Source: an uncultured Pseudomonadota bacterium (GTDB lineage: Bacteria; Pseudomonadota; Gammaproteobacteria; Burkholderiales; Methylophilaceae). From it: a DNA stretch of 44,510 nucleotides. Shown here in pieces: positions 1 to 7,241 of this stretch (position 1 is its first letter; each line of letters begins with the position of its first letter). Position numbers and translations under genes: made by a program. The notes below the pieces were generated by a model, which was not told the DNA's origin, did not search any database, and was given only the letters and a program-made list of their open reading frames with translations. The stretch is taken from assembly GCA_903846555.1 (NCBI GenBank), contig CAINBI010000096.1:1-44510 (forward strand), read 5' to 3'.

Positions 1-2
1 AC

Positions 3-110
3 CCCAAGCCTAAAAATGTGAAGCAGGGGTTCGCCGCACCACCCAATCTTCGTAATAAAGCGCCTGCATCTCTGGATATTTTGGCGCCATCTCTCCCTTG
101 GCGAGGATAA
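3..110 (+). CDS. Possible C-terminal end of an unknown protein, cut by the window edge
   Basis: One frame is open from the left edge to a TAA at 108-110, giving about 35 residues that end in LPWRG. There is no visible start, so it would be the tail of a gene outside the window. It is too short to assign to a family, and an open frame of this length can occur by chance. It is recorded only because it precedes another orphan frame in a region with no intact housekeeping gene. Confidence 0.2.
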   Translation, partial: PKPKNVKQGFAAPPNLRNKAPASLDILAPSLPWRG

Positions 111-231
111 GCACAGCATTTAGCTGAATACCCCACTTAAAGAATTAACTACAGTTACAGTTGGTGCGGTCACTATAGTCACTGAACTTCCAAGTCCTGA
201 AACGGTTAAGAAAAACATTCTTGAGGGTCAA

Positions 232-417
232 ATGGCGCTGGCACGTGCATTAGAGGTATTTAAAACTAAAGGCGTCAAACTGAACATATCTCAAGGCATA
301 GCCCTTTATCAAGCAGACCCCAATAATCCAAAGTTTTTGCTTCGCAATATCGACGGAAATATAGAGCGGGGTGTTTTGGAAAATGGTCAATTTCAAGTGA
401 ATCTACTGCCAGAATAA
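232..417 (+). CDS. Small hypothetical protein, possibly a gene remnant
   Basis: From the ATG at 232 this encodes 61 residues, ending in NLLPE and TAA. The same frame stays open upstream to 124, just after a TAG at 121-123, with no ATG or GTG there. The coding-like stretch is therefore longer (about 97 residues) than the part that can be started. No clear ribosome binding site precedes the ATG (ggtcaaATG). I do not recognise the family. The upstream extension without a start suggests the 3' part of a decayed or rearranged gene. Its neighbours are toxin-antitoxin genes, which fits a plastic accessory region. Confidence 0.35.
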   Translation: MALARALEVFKTKGVKLNISQGIALYQADPNNPKFLLRNIDGNIERGVLENGQFQVNLLPE

Positions 418-502
418 TTCACCCCCTATGGACTCATGATTGATAATAATCGCGAAATACGGATTTCCAGTCCTTAGCTAATCTGTTTCTAAGATCTAAT
501 CT

Positions 503-524
503 AAATGCACTAATAGTTGCATTT
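503..524. repeat. Small inverted repeat 3' of the toxin gene
   Basis: AAATGCA (503-509) and TGCATTT (518-524) are perfectly complementary around an 8-nt loop. It lies 18 nt beyond the stop of the minus-strand PIN toxin gene. No U tract follows on the minus strand, so it is at best a weak terminator. The rest of 418-541 shows nothing else. Confidence 0.3.
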
Positions 525-541
525 TCCTTTCACTAGGTGGT

Positions 542-940
542 CTAGCCAAGCAACAATGTACCTTCAACTTTAGCCGCATTCCGATCGAAGGTTGCCATGT
601 GATTGCAACCCATATGGCGATATTGTGCAATCATCAGGCAATCAGAAAAACCTGCATTACTGTTTTCAAATGATAGTAAAGCCTGCTCCAGTATATCTTC
701 TGACTCAATCAGCACTTTGGCTGTTTCAAGCAATGATTTAAAGAGATAGATTATTTCGGCTTTATTTCTTTTAGCGACAGAGCGCAAAACCCACTCAGTT
801 TCTTGGATAACGAGCAAATGGATAACAATTATCTGATTTTGTTTGATACTTTGTTGAATCAATTGACTTGCTAACTTAAATTGATTCTCGTCATCACGCA
901 GCACATAACGTACTAGCACGTTGGTATCTAGCCCAATCAT
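542..940 (-). CDS. PIN-domain ribonuclease toxin (VapC-like)
   Basis: This 132-residue protein has the PIN-domain layout of type II toxins, which are Mg2+-dependent RNases. The N-terminal motif GLDTNVLVRY carries the first acidic residue (D5). Further candidate metal ligands are E47, D100 (in AGFSDCLM) and D119 (in ATFDRN). The length is typical of the family. The start overlaps the stop of the upstream antitoxin gene by 4 nt (ATGA), so the two are translationally coupled. By family precedent the toxin cleaves RNA, often initiator tRNA or rRNA, until bound by its antitoxin; the target cannot be read here. The exact PIN subfamily name is uncertain. Confidence 0.88.
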   Translation of the reverse strand: MIGLDTNVLVRYVLRDDENQFKLASQLIQQSIKQNQIIVIHLLVIQETEWVLRSVAKRNKAEIIYLFKSLLETAKVLIESEDILEQALLSFENSNAGFSDCLMIAQYRHMGCNHMATFDRNAAKVEGTLLLG

Positions 941-1158
941 GGACGCAGCATTTCTTCAATACTAATGGGCGTGCTATCGGCTTTATGCAAAATACCCGCC
1001 AATGAGTCAATGCCTCTCTTTTTAGCTCTCATAATCACAGTGCCATCACTGAGTAAAGCGAAGTGCAATTTATCTTGTGATTGCAAGCCTAAACTATCTC
1101 TAATCTCTTTAGGGATAGTGGTTTGCCCTTTGCTTGTCATAGTGGCCTGCGCTAGCAT
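937..1158 (-). CDS. AbrB/MazE-type (SpoVT-AbrB) antitoxin
   Basis: This 73-residue protein has the swapped-hairpin AbrB fold signature near its N terminus (MTSKGQTTIPKEIRDSLGL). The fold binds DNA as a dimer and is the usual antitoxin partner of PIN toxins in VapBC modules. The C-terminal 25 or so residues (LAGILHKADSTPISIEEM) are the likely toxin-binding segment. The ATG at 1158 follows an AAGGA ribosome binding site 8 nt upstream. The gene is first in a two-gene operon and overlaps the toxin start. A strong promoter and a 14-bp palindrome lie just upstream, which fits autorepression. Confidence 0.88.
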   Translation of the reverse strand: MLAQATMTSKGQTTIPKEIRDSLGLQSQDKLHFALLSDGTVIMRAKKRGIDSLAGILHKADSTPISIEEMLRP

Positions 1159-1167
1159 ATAAATTCC

Positions 1168-1181
1168 TTACAAATTTGTAA
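1168..1181. promoter_or_regulatory. Palindromic operator candidate of the VapBC-type operon
   Basis: TTACAAATTTGTAA is a perfect 14-bp palindrome. It lies between the predicted transcription start and the antitoxin start codon and overlaps the ribosome binding site. AbrB-type antitoxins usually autorepress their operon, so this is the obvious binding-site candidate. The function is inferred from position and symmetry. Confidence 0.5.
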
Positions 1182-1190
1182 TAAGTAAGA

Positions 1191-1218
1191 ATTATATCAT
1201 TTCGTATTATTTAGTCAA
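1191..1218 (-). promoter_or_regulatory. Sigma-70 promoter of the VapBC-type operon
   Basis: On the minus strand TTGACT (1213-1218) and TATAAT (1191-1196) are separated by 16 nt. This is close to consensus. The predicted start near 1184 leaves a leader of about 26 nt before the antitoxin ATG. Confidence 0.65.
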
Positions 1219-1333
1219 CATCTGCTACGTGAAATACCAAGCCTGATCGACACTCTCGGCCAATACCAGCCAGTTGACTCTGAAATGAAATTTTAAGCCA
1301 CACTTGAAAAGAAGTTGATTTAAGTATAAAAAA

Positions 1334-1350
1334 GGTATATTTTGTATACC
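1334..1350. promoter_or_regulatory. Inverted repeat immediately before brnT (operator candidate)
   Basis: GGTATA (1334-1339) and TATACC (1345-1350) form a perfect 6-bp inverted repeat with a 5-nt spacer that ends directly at the ATG of the BrnT-like gene. BrnA antitoxins are ribbon-helix-helix proteins that repress their own operon, so this is a plausible operator. A weak promoter candidate, TTGATT (1315-1320) and TATTTT (1338-1343) with a 17-nt spacer, overlaps the repeat. Confidence 0.4.
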
Positions 1351-1614
1351 ATGATTACATTTGAATTTGACGAAACAAAGAGTCAAGCTAATCATCTTAA
1401 ACACGGCATCAACTTTATTGATGCTCAAGATTTATGGAACGACCCAAGACTTTTGGAAATTCCAGCAAAAACAGAAGATGAACCGCGATACTTAATAATA
1501 GGAATGATTGATGCGAAGTTTTGGTCGGCTGTTATTACCTATAGAGGTGTAAACGTTAGATTGATTTCAGTTCGTCGTTCACGCATAGAGGAGGTGGCGC
1601 TATATGAAAGCTAA
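1351..1614 (+). CDS. brnT: BrnT-family ribonuclease toxin
   Basis: The protein is 87 residues long from the ATG at 1351; a TTG at 1342 in the same frame would add three residues. It shows the DUF497/BrnT pattern: an N-terminal FEFDETKSQANHLKHGI segment, a central LWNDPR, and a C-terminal RLISVRRSRIEE followed by a Glu/Tyr tail. BrnT toxins have a RelE-like fold and act as RNases that inhibit translation. The gene overlaps the downstream BrnA-like gene by 11 nt in the usual toxin-first order. There is no convincing ribosome binding site, and the promoter candidate would place the transcript start almost on the ATG, so translation may be leaderless. Confidence 0.85.
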   Translation: MITFEFDETKSQANHLKHGINFIDAQDLWNDPRLLEIPAKTEDEPRYLIIGMIDAKFWSAVITYRGVNVRLISVRRSRIEEVALYES

Positions 1615-1828
1615 AGTTTTTGAGCAACAGTTTGACGAAAATATTGACATTACTAGCTCGCTAGATTTAACAAAGGCAAAACGTGTTTTACAGGAACAAA
1701 AACGCGTGAATGTTGACTTTCCAACTTGGATGATTGAATCCCTGGACCGAGAAGCTGGAAAGCTTGGGGTAACTCGACAATCCATTATTAAGGTATGGCT
1801 TGCTGAACGCCTTGAGAGTTTACATTAA
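1604..1828 (+). CDS. brnA: BrnA-family ribbon-helix-helix antitoxin
   Basis: This 74-residue protein begins inside the toxin gene. The ATG at 1604 is preceded by a strong GAGGAGG ribosome binding site, which may allow more antitoxin than toxin to be made. The C-terminal half is a CopG/ribbon-helix-helix module: a beta strand (KRVNVDFP), then TWMIESLDREAGKLGV and TRQSIIKVWLAERL. The N-terminal 30 residues, acidic and starting MKAKVFEQQFDENIDI, resemble the toxin-binding part of BrnA. It neutralises BrnT and should bind the operon promoter as a dimer. Confidence 0.82.
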   Translation: MKAKVFEQQFDENIDITSSLDLTKAKRVLQEQKRVNVDFPTWMIESLDREAGKLGVTRQSIIKVWLAERLESLH

Positions 1829-1916
1829 CCCATTTAACCTAATGCTGAACCATCTTTGGATCTAACAAACAAGGGCACAAAGAGTAAATGTCAAGTGCTT
1901 CGCATAAGACGCCCAA

Positions 1917-1944
1917 CGAGGCTGTAGTAAAAGTACTAGCCTCG
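1917..1944. repeat. Hairpin in a gene-poor stretch
   Basis: CGAGGC (1917-1922) pairs with GCCTCG (1939-1944). An inner TAGTA/TACTA helix with loop AAAG extends the stem past a 2-nt bulge. No U tract follows, so it is not a typical terminator. It is the only structure I see in 1829-1991. Confidence 0.35.
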
Positions 1945-2090
1945 TGCTACTCCACCATACCTACGGCTTAACAGCCAAACCAGATCGGTAAACTGAGGTT
2001 GAATTAAAAGCGGCATGCCTGCCAAAGCCAATACAAAGCGATATTCGCCTATATAAAGAGGCCATAAGCCTAGTTGACTGTTACGACGTC

Positions 2091-2339
2091 ATGGTAGGTC
2101 TGCTTGAAGACATGGATTTATCTAATGAATATGACGTTAAAGCTGCATGTCAGCGCGTGTTGAAGTTGCAACATAAGGATTTCTGGCTTTCGGAATGGAA
2201 TATGACAATTTCAGATTCAAAAGTTGTAAGAGATCAAATCTATGAAGCGCTGCGACGTGTTCAGCAAAACGTGAAACAGGGTTTAAACTGGTATGATGAC
2301 GTGGCGCTAATAAAGGCCCCTTGGAGCGCGGATGATTAA
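2091..2339 (+). CDS. Hypothetical protein, probably 5'-truncated
   Basis: The ATG at 2091 gives 82 residues ending in APWSADD. The frame is open back to 1992, after a TAA at 1989-1991, adding about 33 coding-like residues (including DIRLYKEAISLVDCYDVM) but no ATG or GTG. No good ribosome binding site precedes 2091. The product looks soluble and helical, with charged segments such as RDQIYEALRRVQQNVKQG. I do not recognise the family. A truncated gene or an unrecognised rare start both fit. The gene ends about 155 nt before a strong terminator. Confidence 0.4.
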   Translation: MVGLLEDMDLSNEYDVKAACQRVLKLQHKDFWLSEWNMTISDSKVVRDQIYEALRRVQQNVKQGLNWYDDVALIKAPWSADD

Positions 2340-2493
2340 TTGAATTTGTCCTTACCTTCCTTTCATGGCGCGCACTGGTTAGGTCTATGGCCGCAGGCAA
2401 ATGGAGGGGCGTTTAAGTAAATCCCTTCTAATCTGAATATTGCATAAATCTCCAACCGACATTACTCATGTAACAGACGGGTCATCCAAATAA

Positions 2494-2525
2494 AAAAAGC
2501 CTTAGAGTTTCCCCTAAGGCTTTTT
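2494..2525. terminator. Bidirectional rho-independent terminator
   Basis: GCCTTAG (2499-2505) pairs with CTAAGGC (2514-2520) around an 8-nt loop. The stem is extended by AAAAA (2494-2498) and TTTTT (2521-2525), so it can act in both directions. It ends sodB transcription on the minus strand and isolates the accessory region on the plus strand. Confidence 0.88.
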
Positions 2526-2622
2526 GAGTTACATAACTAAATTTAGATTAGTGAGTTACGTATTTAATATTATCTACTTTTCAAAAGTTACGTATTTATT
2601 CGGCAGAAATAATATTAGAAGC

Positions 2623-3207
2623 TTAGCTGGCAAAGTTAGCGCTGGCGAAATCCCAGTTAGCTAAAGAAGTTAAAAATACCTCTACGAATTTAGCGCGCGC
2701 ATTGCGGTAATCAATGTAGTAAGCGTGTTCCCAGACATCAATGGTCAATAATGCAGTGTCGCCAGTGGTGAGCGGTGTGCCGGCTGCGCCCATGTTTACA
2801 ATGTCTACTGAGCCGTCAGCTTTTTTCACTAACCATGTCCAGCCTGAACCAAAATTGCCCACTGCTGAAGCTTGAAATGCTTTTTTGAATTCGTCAAATG
2901 CGCCCCATTTTGCATTGACAGCCTCAGCCAATGAGCCGGTTGGAGCGCCGCCGCCATTTGGTTTCATGCAGTTCCAAAAGAATGTGTGGTTCCAAATCTG
3001 TGCTGAATTGTTGTAGATGCCGGCTGATGATTGCTTAACGATTTCTTCTAAACTTAGATCCTCAAACTCAGTGCCTTTAATCAGGTTATTTAAGTTTGTC
3101 ACGTAAGTTTGGTGATGCTTGCCGTAGTGATACTCAAATGTTTCTTCTGAAATGTGCGGTACTAATGCGTTTTTTGCGTAAGGTAAGGCTGGTAGGGTGT
3201 GTTCCAT
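2623..3207 (-). CDS. sodB: Iron superoxide dismutase
   Basis: The 194-residue product converts superoxide to hydrogen peroxide and oxygen in the cytoplasm. All four metal ligands are visible: H27, H74 (in QIWNHTFFW), D157 and H161 (in DVWEHAYY). Gln at position 70, before the second His, is the position typical of Fe-type rather than Mn-type enzymes. The length matches E. coli SodB (193). The ATG at 3207 is preceded by an AAAGGA ribosome binding site (minus strand). The gene is monocistronic, bounded downstream by the terminator at 2494-2525. Upstream, about 80 bp from the start, GAAAATATTTTC (3286-3297) is a perfect AT-rich palindrome that could be a regulator site; this is only a possibility. 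Confidence 0.96.
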   Translation of the reverse strand: MEHTLPALPYAKNALVPHISEETFEYHYGKHHQTYVTNLNNLIKGTEFEDLSLEEIVKQSSAGIYNNSAQIWNHTFFWNCMKPNGGGAPTGSLAEAVNAKWGAFDEFKKAFQASAVGNFGSGWTWLVKKADGSVDIVNMGAAGTPLTTGDTALLTIDVWEHAYYIDYRNARAKFVEVFLTSLANWDFASANFAS

Positions 3208-3344
3208 AGTTGAATCCTTTGCATGATAAAAAATTAGAATGACTATTTTGCCATAATAACAGGGTATTTTAGTAAGGTATTATTTGAAAATATTTTCATT
3301 GCTTTAACTTTAGGTGCTAAACATTAGCCGCTGCTATGTTGCTG

Positions 3345-4226
3345 CTATTTTTTTAGGGCTCGTGGATGCGACTTATCGTAGATCGTGGCTAAATGCTGAA
3401 AATCAAGGTGCGTATACACTTGCGTGGAGCGAATGTTGGCATGGCCTAGCATTTCTTGCACAGCACGTAAATCTTGGCTAGATTGCAGCACATGCGTGGC
3501 AAAACTGTGCCGCAATAAATGTGGATGCATGTCTATGTTAACGCCTTGTTTAATGGCCCATATTTTTATGCGATATTGCACCGCGCGCGGCGTTATTCTG
3601 CGCCCTTGCCGTGTGATGAACACCGCATTAGGATTTTTTTCGGAAATTGGAATTAGTGCGCGGCATTCTATCCAAGTTTGAATTGCGCTCATGGCATGAC
3701 CACCCATTGGCACAATGCGGGTTTTACTGCCTTTACCCGTAACCGTTACTGTGCCTTCAGAAAAATCCAGTCTCTCAATATCTAAATTGACTAACTCGGC
3801 CAAACGCAGGCCAGAAGAATAAAACAACTCCAAAATGGCATGGTCGCGTTGTTCAAGCAGTCCGTCACCCTTAATGTCCACAAACTTAACGGCTTGATCC
3901 ACTGAAAGCGCTTGCGGCAAGGTTTTAGCGGTATTTGGTGCGCGTAAACCGATGACAGGGTTTTGGCTAAAACCTTTATGGTGAATCAAGTAGTCATAAA
4001 ACCCACGCCATGCAGAAAGCGCGCGGGCAATGGTTTTTCCGCTCAGTCCACGACTATGTAGCGTAGCAATGTAACGCCTAATTTGCGTGATTTGTACAAG
4101 CTCTAAGGCGGTATCTCCAGCCAAAGACTCTAATAGCTTGATATCTCTGGTATAACTTTTGCAGGTGAGCGTGCTTAGGCCGCGCTCAAAAGTTAAATGC
4201 TGAAGATAATCGTTAAGATGAGTCAC
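3345..4226 (-). CDS. xerC: Tyrosine recombinase XerC
   Basis: The 293-residue tyrosine recombinase pairs with XerD to resolve chromosome dimers at dif during division. An N-terminal SAM-like DNA-binding domain covers about residues 1-90. The catalytic domain carries R141 (in SSGLRLAEL), K165 (in TGKGSK), H236 and R239 (in HPHLLRHSF), H262 (in LGHANI) and the nucleophile Y271 (in TQVYTH). It starts with GTG at 4226 and has a weak ribosome binding site. It is the last gene of the dapF-DUF484-xerC operon, an order known in many proteobacteria, 32 nt after the DUF484 gene. Confidence 0.95.
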   Translation of the reverse strand: MTHLNDYLQHLTFERGLSTLTCKSYTRDIKLLESLAGDTALELVQITQIRRYIATLHSRGLSGKTIARALSAWRGFYDYLIHHKGFSQNPVIGLRAPNTAKTLPQALSVDQAVKFVDIKGDGLLEQRDHAILELFYSSGLRLAELVNLDIERLDFSEGTVTVTGKGSKTRIVPMGGHAMSAIQTWIECRALIPISEKNPNAVFITRQGRRITPRAVQYRIKIWAIKQGVNIDMHPHLLRHSFATHVLQSSQDLRAVQEMLGHANIRSTQVYTHLDFQHLATIYDKSHPRALKK

Positions 4227-4258
4227 ATTTTTAAACTTTAAAACTGCCTAAAGGAAAC

Positions 4259-4945
4259 TTATAAATAGTTGGCTAACTCTGCGCTCACCAGTTCACCTAT
4301 ACGTTTAAGGTACATTTTACCAGCGTCAGCTTTAAAGCGTTGCTGGTCTTCTGAACCAAGAATCAACACACCGAAGGGGTGATTTATATCAGTATCTTTG
4401 TAAAGCGGAATGTAGGCAAAAGATTGTAGATTAGGTGCCAACAATACATCGTCTAACGCTGATCTTTCACCGCAAAAAGGCTCGGATAAAGTGATCACCC
4501 AGTCGCTAAAAACGTCACTTACTGGGGCAAAAACGGGATCTTGTGCTGTGGCACTATCGCTGGGGTTTAACCAAACACGCATGGCTGACTGCGTGACAGA
4601 GAAGTCTTGCTGCATACTGATCGAAACTAGATGTTGTAGATTGCCAAGGTTTTGATTTTCTATTAACTTGAGACTAAAGTGATGCACTTTTTTGCTGGTG
4701 ACGTCGTTTTGCTCACCAAACTCAATGAGTTGCGCCAGCATGACTTCTGAGACACGAATTCTATCGCGTTGCGCTAATTGTTGGCGCTCAGCCAATGATA
4801 TAGCACCGCTGCCATGTGGGCTGGGCAGAAAAATTTCTGACAATAAACTCGCATGCTCTTCAAAAAAGTGAGGATGACTGCGTAAAAATTCACTGACTTG
4901 GTCTGCTGAAACCGTGGTATTTAGTGCTTGATTATCTTGCTGCAT
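4259..4945 (-). CDS. DUF484 family protein
   Basis: The 228-residue protein has a short N-terminal helical part (VSEFLRSHPHFFEEHASLL) and a GAF-like C-terminal domain, the usual architecture of DUF484. The function of the family is not established; the constant position between dapF and xerC is its best-known trait. The ATG at 4945 follows an AAGGAC ribosome binding site. The motif FGVLILGSEDQQRFKADAG near the C terminus is typical of GAF folds. No signal peptide or membrane segment is seen. Confidence 0.9.
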   Translation of the reverse strand: MQQDNQALNTTVSADQVSEFLRSHPHFFEEHASLLSEIFLPSPHGSGAISLAERQQLAQRDRIRVSEVMLAQLIEFGEQNDVTSKKVHHFSLKLIENQNLGNLQHLVSISMQQDFSVTQSAMRVWLNPSDSATAQDPVFAPVSDVFSDWVITLSEPFCGERSALDDVLLAPNLQSFAYIPLYKDTDINHPFGVLILGSEDQQRFKADAGKMYLKRIGELVSAELANYL

Positions 4946-5014
4946 GTTTGTCCTTTTGGTTGCTTATTAGCTATTTACTCTAAAATTAGTGACACGTTTT
5001 TAACGTAGCATCAC

Positions 5015-5842
5015 TCAATATATTCTCACTGTGCCAGTGAATACGTTCTCTGTGGGACCAGTCATCATGACGGGTGTGGTGCCACCCAACCATGCAATTT
5101 GCAGCTCACCGCCACGCGCAGAAACGCGCACTGGTGACTCCAGCAGATCTAATTGGATGCCAGCCACTACCGCTGCGCATGCCCCCGTGCCACAGGCTAA
5201 CGTTTCTCCGCTTCCGCGCTCAAAGACTCTTAGTTTAATGTGATGCGCATCAATAATTTGCATAAAGCCAGCATTCACCCGTTCTGGGAATTGTGGATGC
5301 AACTCAATTTGTCTGCCTAGCGTGGCCACTGGCGCAACTTCTACGTCATCCACAATTTGTACTGCATGTGGATTGCCCATAGAAATGACGGAAACTGTGA
5401 CGTTTTGATTGCCCACTTCGAGTGAGTAAGCATTAGATACGACATCCGTAATAAAGGGAATTTCGTCAGGAGAAAATTTAGGTGCGCCCATGTTTACGGT
5501 TACCAGACCATTTTCTTCTAATTTAGGCGTAATAATGCCGCTGGCAGTTTCAACGTTGATCTCGCGTTTATTGGTTAAATGCTGGTCAACCACAAAACGC
5601 ACAAAGCAGCGTGCACCGTTGCCGCATTGCGCCACTTCACTACCGTCCGCATTAAAAATACGATATTTAAAATCAGCAATCGTAGAAGTTTCAACCAGTA
5701 AAAGCTGATCAAAGCCCACCCCGAACTGGCGATGTGCAAGGGCTCGAATGTGCTGTGGCGTTAAATGAACCGATTGATTGATGGCGTCTATGACCATAAA
5801 GTCATTGCCCGCGCCGTGCATTTTTGTAAAGTTTATTTCCAT
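5015..5842 (-). CDS. dapF: Diaminopimelate epimerase
   Basis: The 275-residue enzyme interconverts LL- and meso-diaminopimelate without a cofactor, late in lysine and peptidoglycan precursor synthesis. Both catalytic cysteines are present: C73 (in AQCGNGARC) and C217 (in LACGTGAC). The N-terminal [11 protein letters not shown] is the family signature, and the length is normal. It leads the minus-strand dapF-DUF484-xerC operon, with a 69-nt gap to DUF484. The region between it and the divergent metK (5843-6015) should carry both promoters. Confidence 0.97.
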   Translation of the reverse strand: MEINFTKMHGAGNDFMVIDAINQSVHLTPQHIRALAHRQFGVGFDQLLLVETSTIADFKYRIFNADGSEVAQCGNGARCFVRFVVDQHLTNKREINVETASGIITPKLEENGLVTVNMGAPKFSPDEIPFITDVVSNAYSLEVGNQNVTVSVISMGNPHAVQIVDDVEVAPVATLGRQIELHPQFPERVNAGFMQIIDAHHIKLRVFERGSGETLACGTGACAAVVAGIQLDLLESPVRVSARGGELQIAWLGGTTPVMMTGPTENVFTGTVRIY

Positions 5843-6015
5843 CTGCCCATTATAAATTGATGATGTGGATTGATTACAGTTAATTACAAATTTTTATGCT
5901 TAACTTTTAGTTAATTAGGTAGAATTGTCAGTTCGATGTTGACTTGATGAACATGCTTCAGCCTTTAGTATGGAATTCATTTCAATTTTTATGATGATTA
6001 TTTTCAAGGCGCACA

Positions 6016-7173
6016 ATGAAAGAATATCTTTTTACCTCAGAATCTGTTTCTGAAGGTCACCCAGACAAACTTGCTGACCAAGTATCCGATAGCATACTAG
6101 ACGCTATTTTAACCCAAGACCCAACTGCTCGCGTTGCTGCTGAAACTTTAGCCAACACTGGTTTAATCGTATTGGCGGGTGAAATTACTACCACAGCCAA
6201 TGTTGACTACATCAAAGTCGCACGCGAAACCATTAAACGTATCGGCTACGACAACACTTAATATGGCATCGACTATAAAGGCTGTGCGGTATTAGTTGCT
6301 TATGACAAGCAGTCGCCTGATATTGCCCAAGGTGTTGATAACGCCAATGATGACCCGCTTGACCAAGGCGCTGGCGACCAAGGATTGATGTTTGGTTATG
6401 CGGTGGACGAAACGCCACAACTGATGCCATTGCCAATTTGGCTAAGCCACCGTTTAATGGAGCGCCAAGCGCAGTTGCGTAAAGATGGTCGTTTACCGTG
6501 GTTGCGTCCTGATGCCAAATCGCAAGTAACTGTTCAGTATGTCGATGGCAAGCCATACAAAATTGATACTGTGGTGTTATCTACACAGCATGCGCCAGAA
6601 ATGACTTTAGAAGCAATTCGTGAAGCGGTTATTGAAGAAATCATCAAGCCGATGTTGCCAAAAGAGTTGATTAAAGGCGAGATTAAATATTTAGTTAATC
6701 CAACTGGACGCTTTGTCATTGGCGGCCCACAAGGTGATTGCGGTTTAACTGGTCGGAAAATCATTGTGGATACTTACGGTGGCGCCGCACCACATGGTGG
6801 CGGTGCTTTCTCTGGTAAAGATCCTTCAAAAGTCGATCGTAGCGCGGCCTATGCTGGTCGTTATGTCGCTAAAAATATTGTTGCGGCTGGCTTGGCTTCA
6901 CGTTGTTTGGTGCAAGTGAGTTATGCCATTGGTGTGGCACATCCTACTAGCATCATGATTGAAACTTATGGAACAGGTATAGTTTCCGATGAAGTATTGA
7001 AACAATTAGTGCTGGAGCATTTTGATTTACGCCCTAAAGGCATCGTTAAAATGCTGGATTTATTGCGCCCCATCTATGCAAAAACTGCTGCTTATGGTCA
7101 CTTTGGTCGCGATGAGCCAGAATTTACCTGGGAAGCAACTGACAAAGCGGCTGCATTAAGGGCGTCTATTTAG
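6016..7173 (+). pseudogene. metK: S-adenosylmethionine synthetase, interrupted by an in-frame TAA
   Basis: The enzyme makes S-adenosylmethionine from methionine and ATP. The reading frame from the ATG at 6016 (ribosome binding site AAGG) to the stop at 7173 gives a full-length MetK of 385 codons. Codon 82 (6259-6261) is TAA, between IGYDNT and [10 protein letters not shown], where the family commonly has Glu; one GAA-to-TAA change explains it. The rest is intact: N-terminal [15 protein letters not shown], then [12 protein letters not shown] (about 118-129), the phosphate-binding [20 protein letters not shown], and a normal C terminus. No second change is visible. As metK is usually essential, this is a sequencing or assembly error, a recent mutation with another copy elsewhere, or an unusual readthrough. 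Neither half would be functional alone. Confidence 0.92.
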
Positions 7174-7190
7174 AGGCATCGATTCGACGG

Positions 7191-7209
7191 TATCATTGCT
7201 ATAATGATA
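7191..7209 (+). promoter_or_regulatory. Extended -10 promoter with overlapping inverted repeat, before the HD-GYP gene
   Basis: TGCTATAAT (7197-7205) is a perfect extended -10 element (TGN-TATAAT). No good -35 is seen at the expected distance, which is common for extended -10 promoters. The -10 is enclosed by an inverted repeat, TATCATT (7191-7197) and AATGATA (7203-7209). A protein bound there would block the promoter. The predicted start near 7212 leaves a leader of about 30 nt. Confidence 0.5.
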
Positions 7210-7241
7210 GCTGAGTTGTAGTTATATTGTGGTGATGAAAA

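Noticed and set aside
1858-1920. An integron attC site
   Set aside because: ATCTAAC and GCCCAAC match the RYYYAAC core but are in the same orientation. An attC needs an inverted GTTRRRY partner, which is absent.
5843-6015. A SAM riboswitch in the metK leader
   Set aside because: I looked for the SAM-I, SAM-II and SAM/SAH cores and saw no matching helices. The leader is AT-rich with no clear conserved structure, and the -35/-10 candidates are weak.
6385-7173. A separate 262-residue MetK-like gene starting at an internal ATG
   Set aside because: It is in the same frame as the 81-codon piece from 6016, with coding sequence in between; the two are one metK gene broken by a single TAA. The internal ATG has no role as a start in the family.
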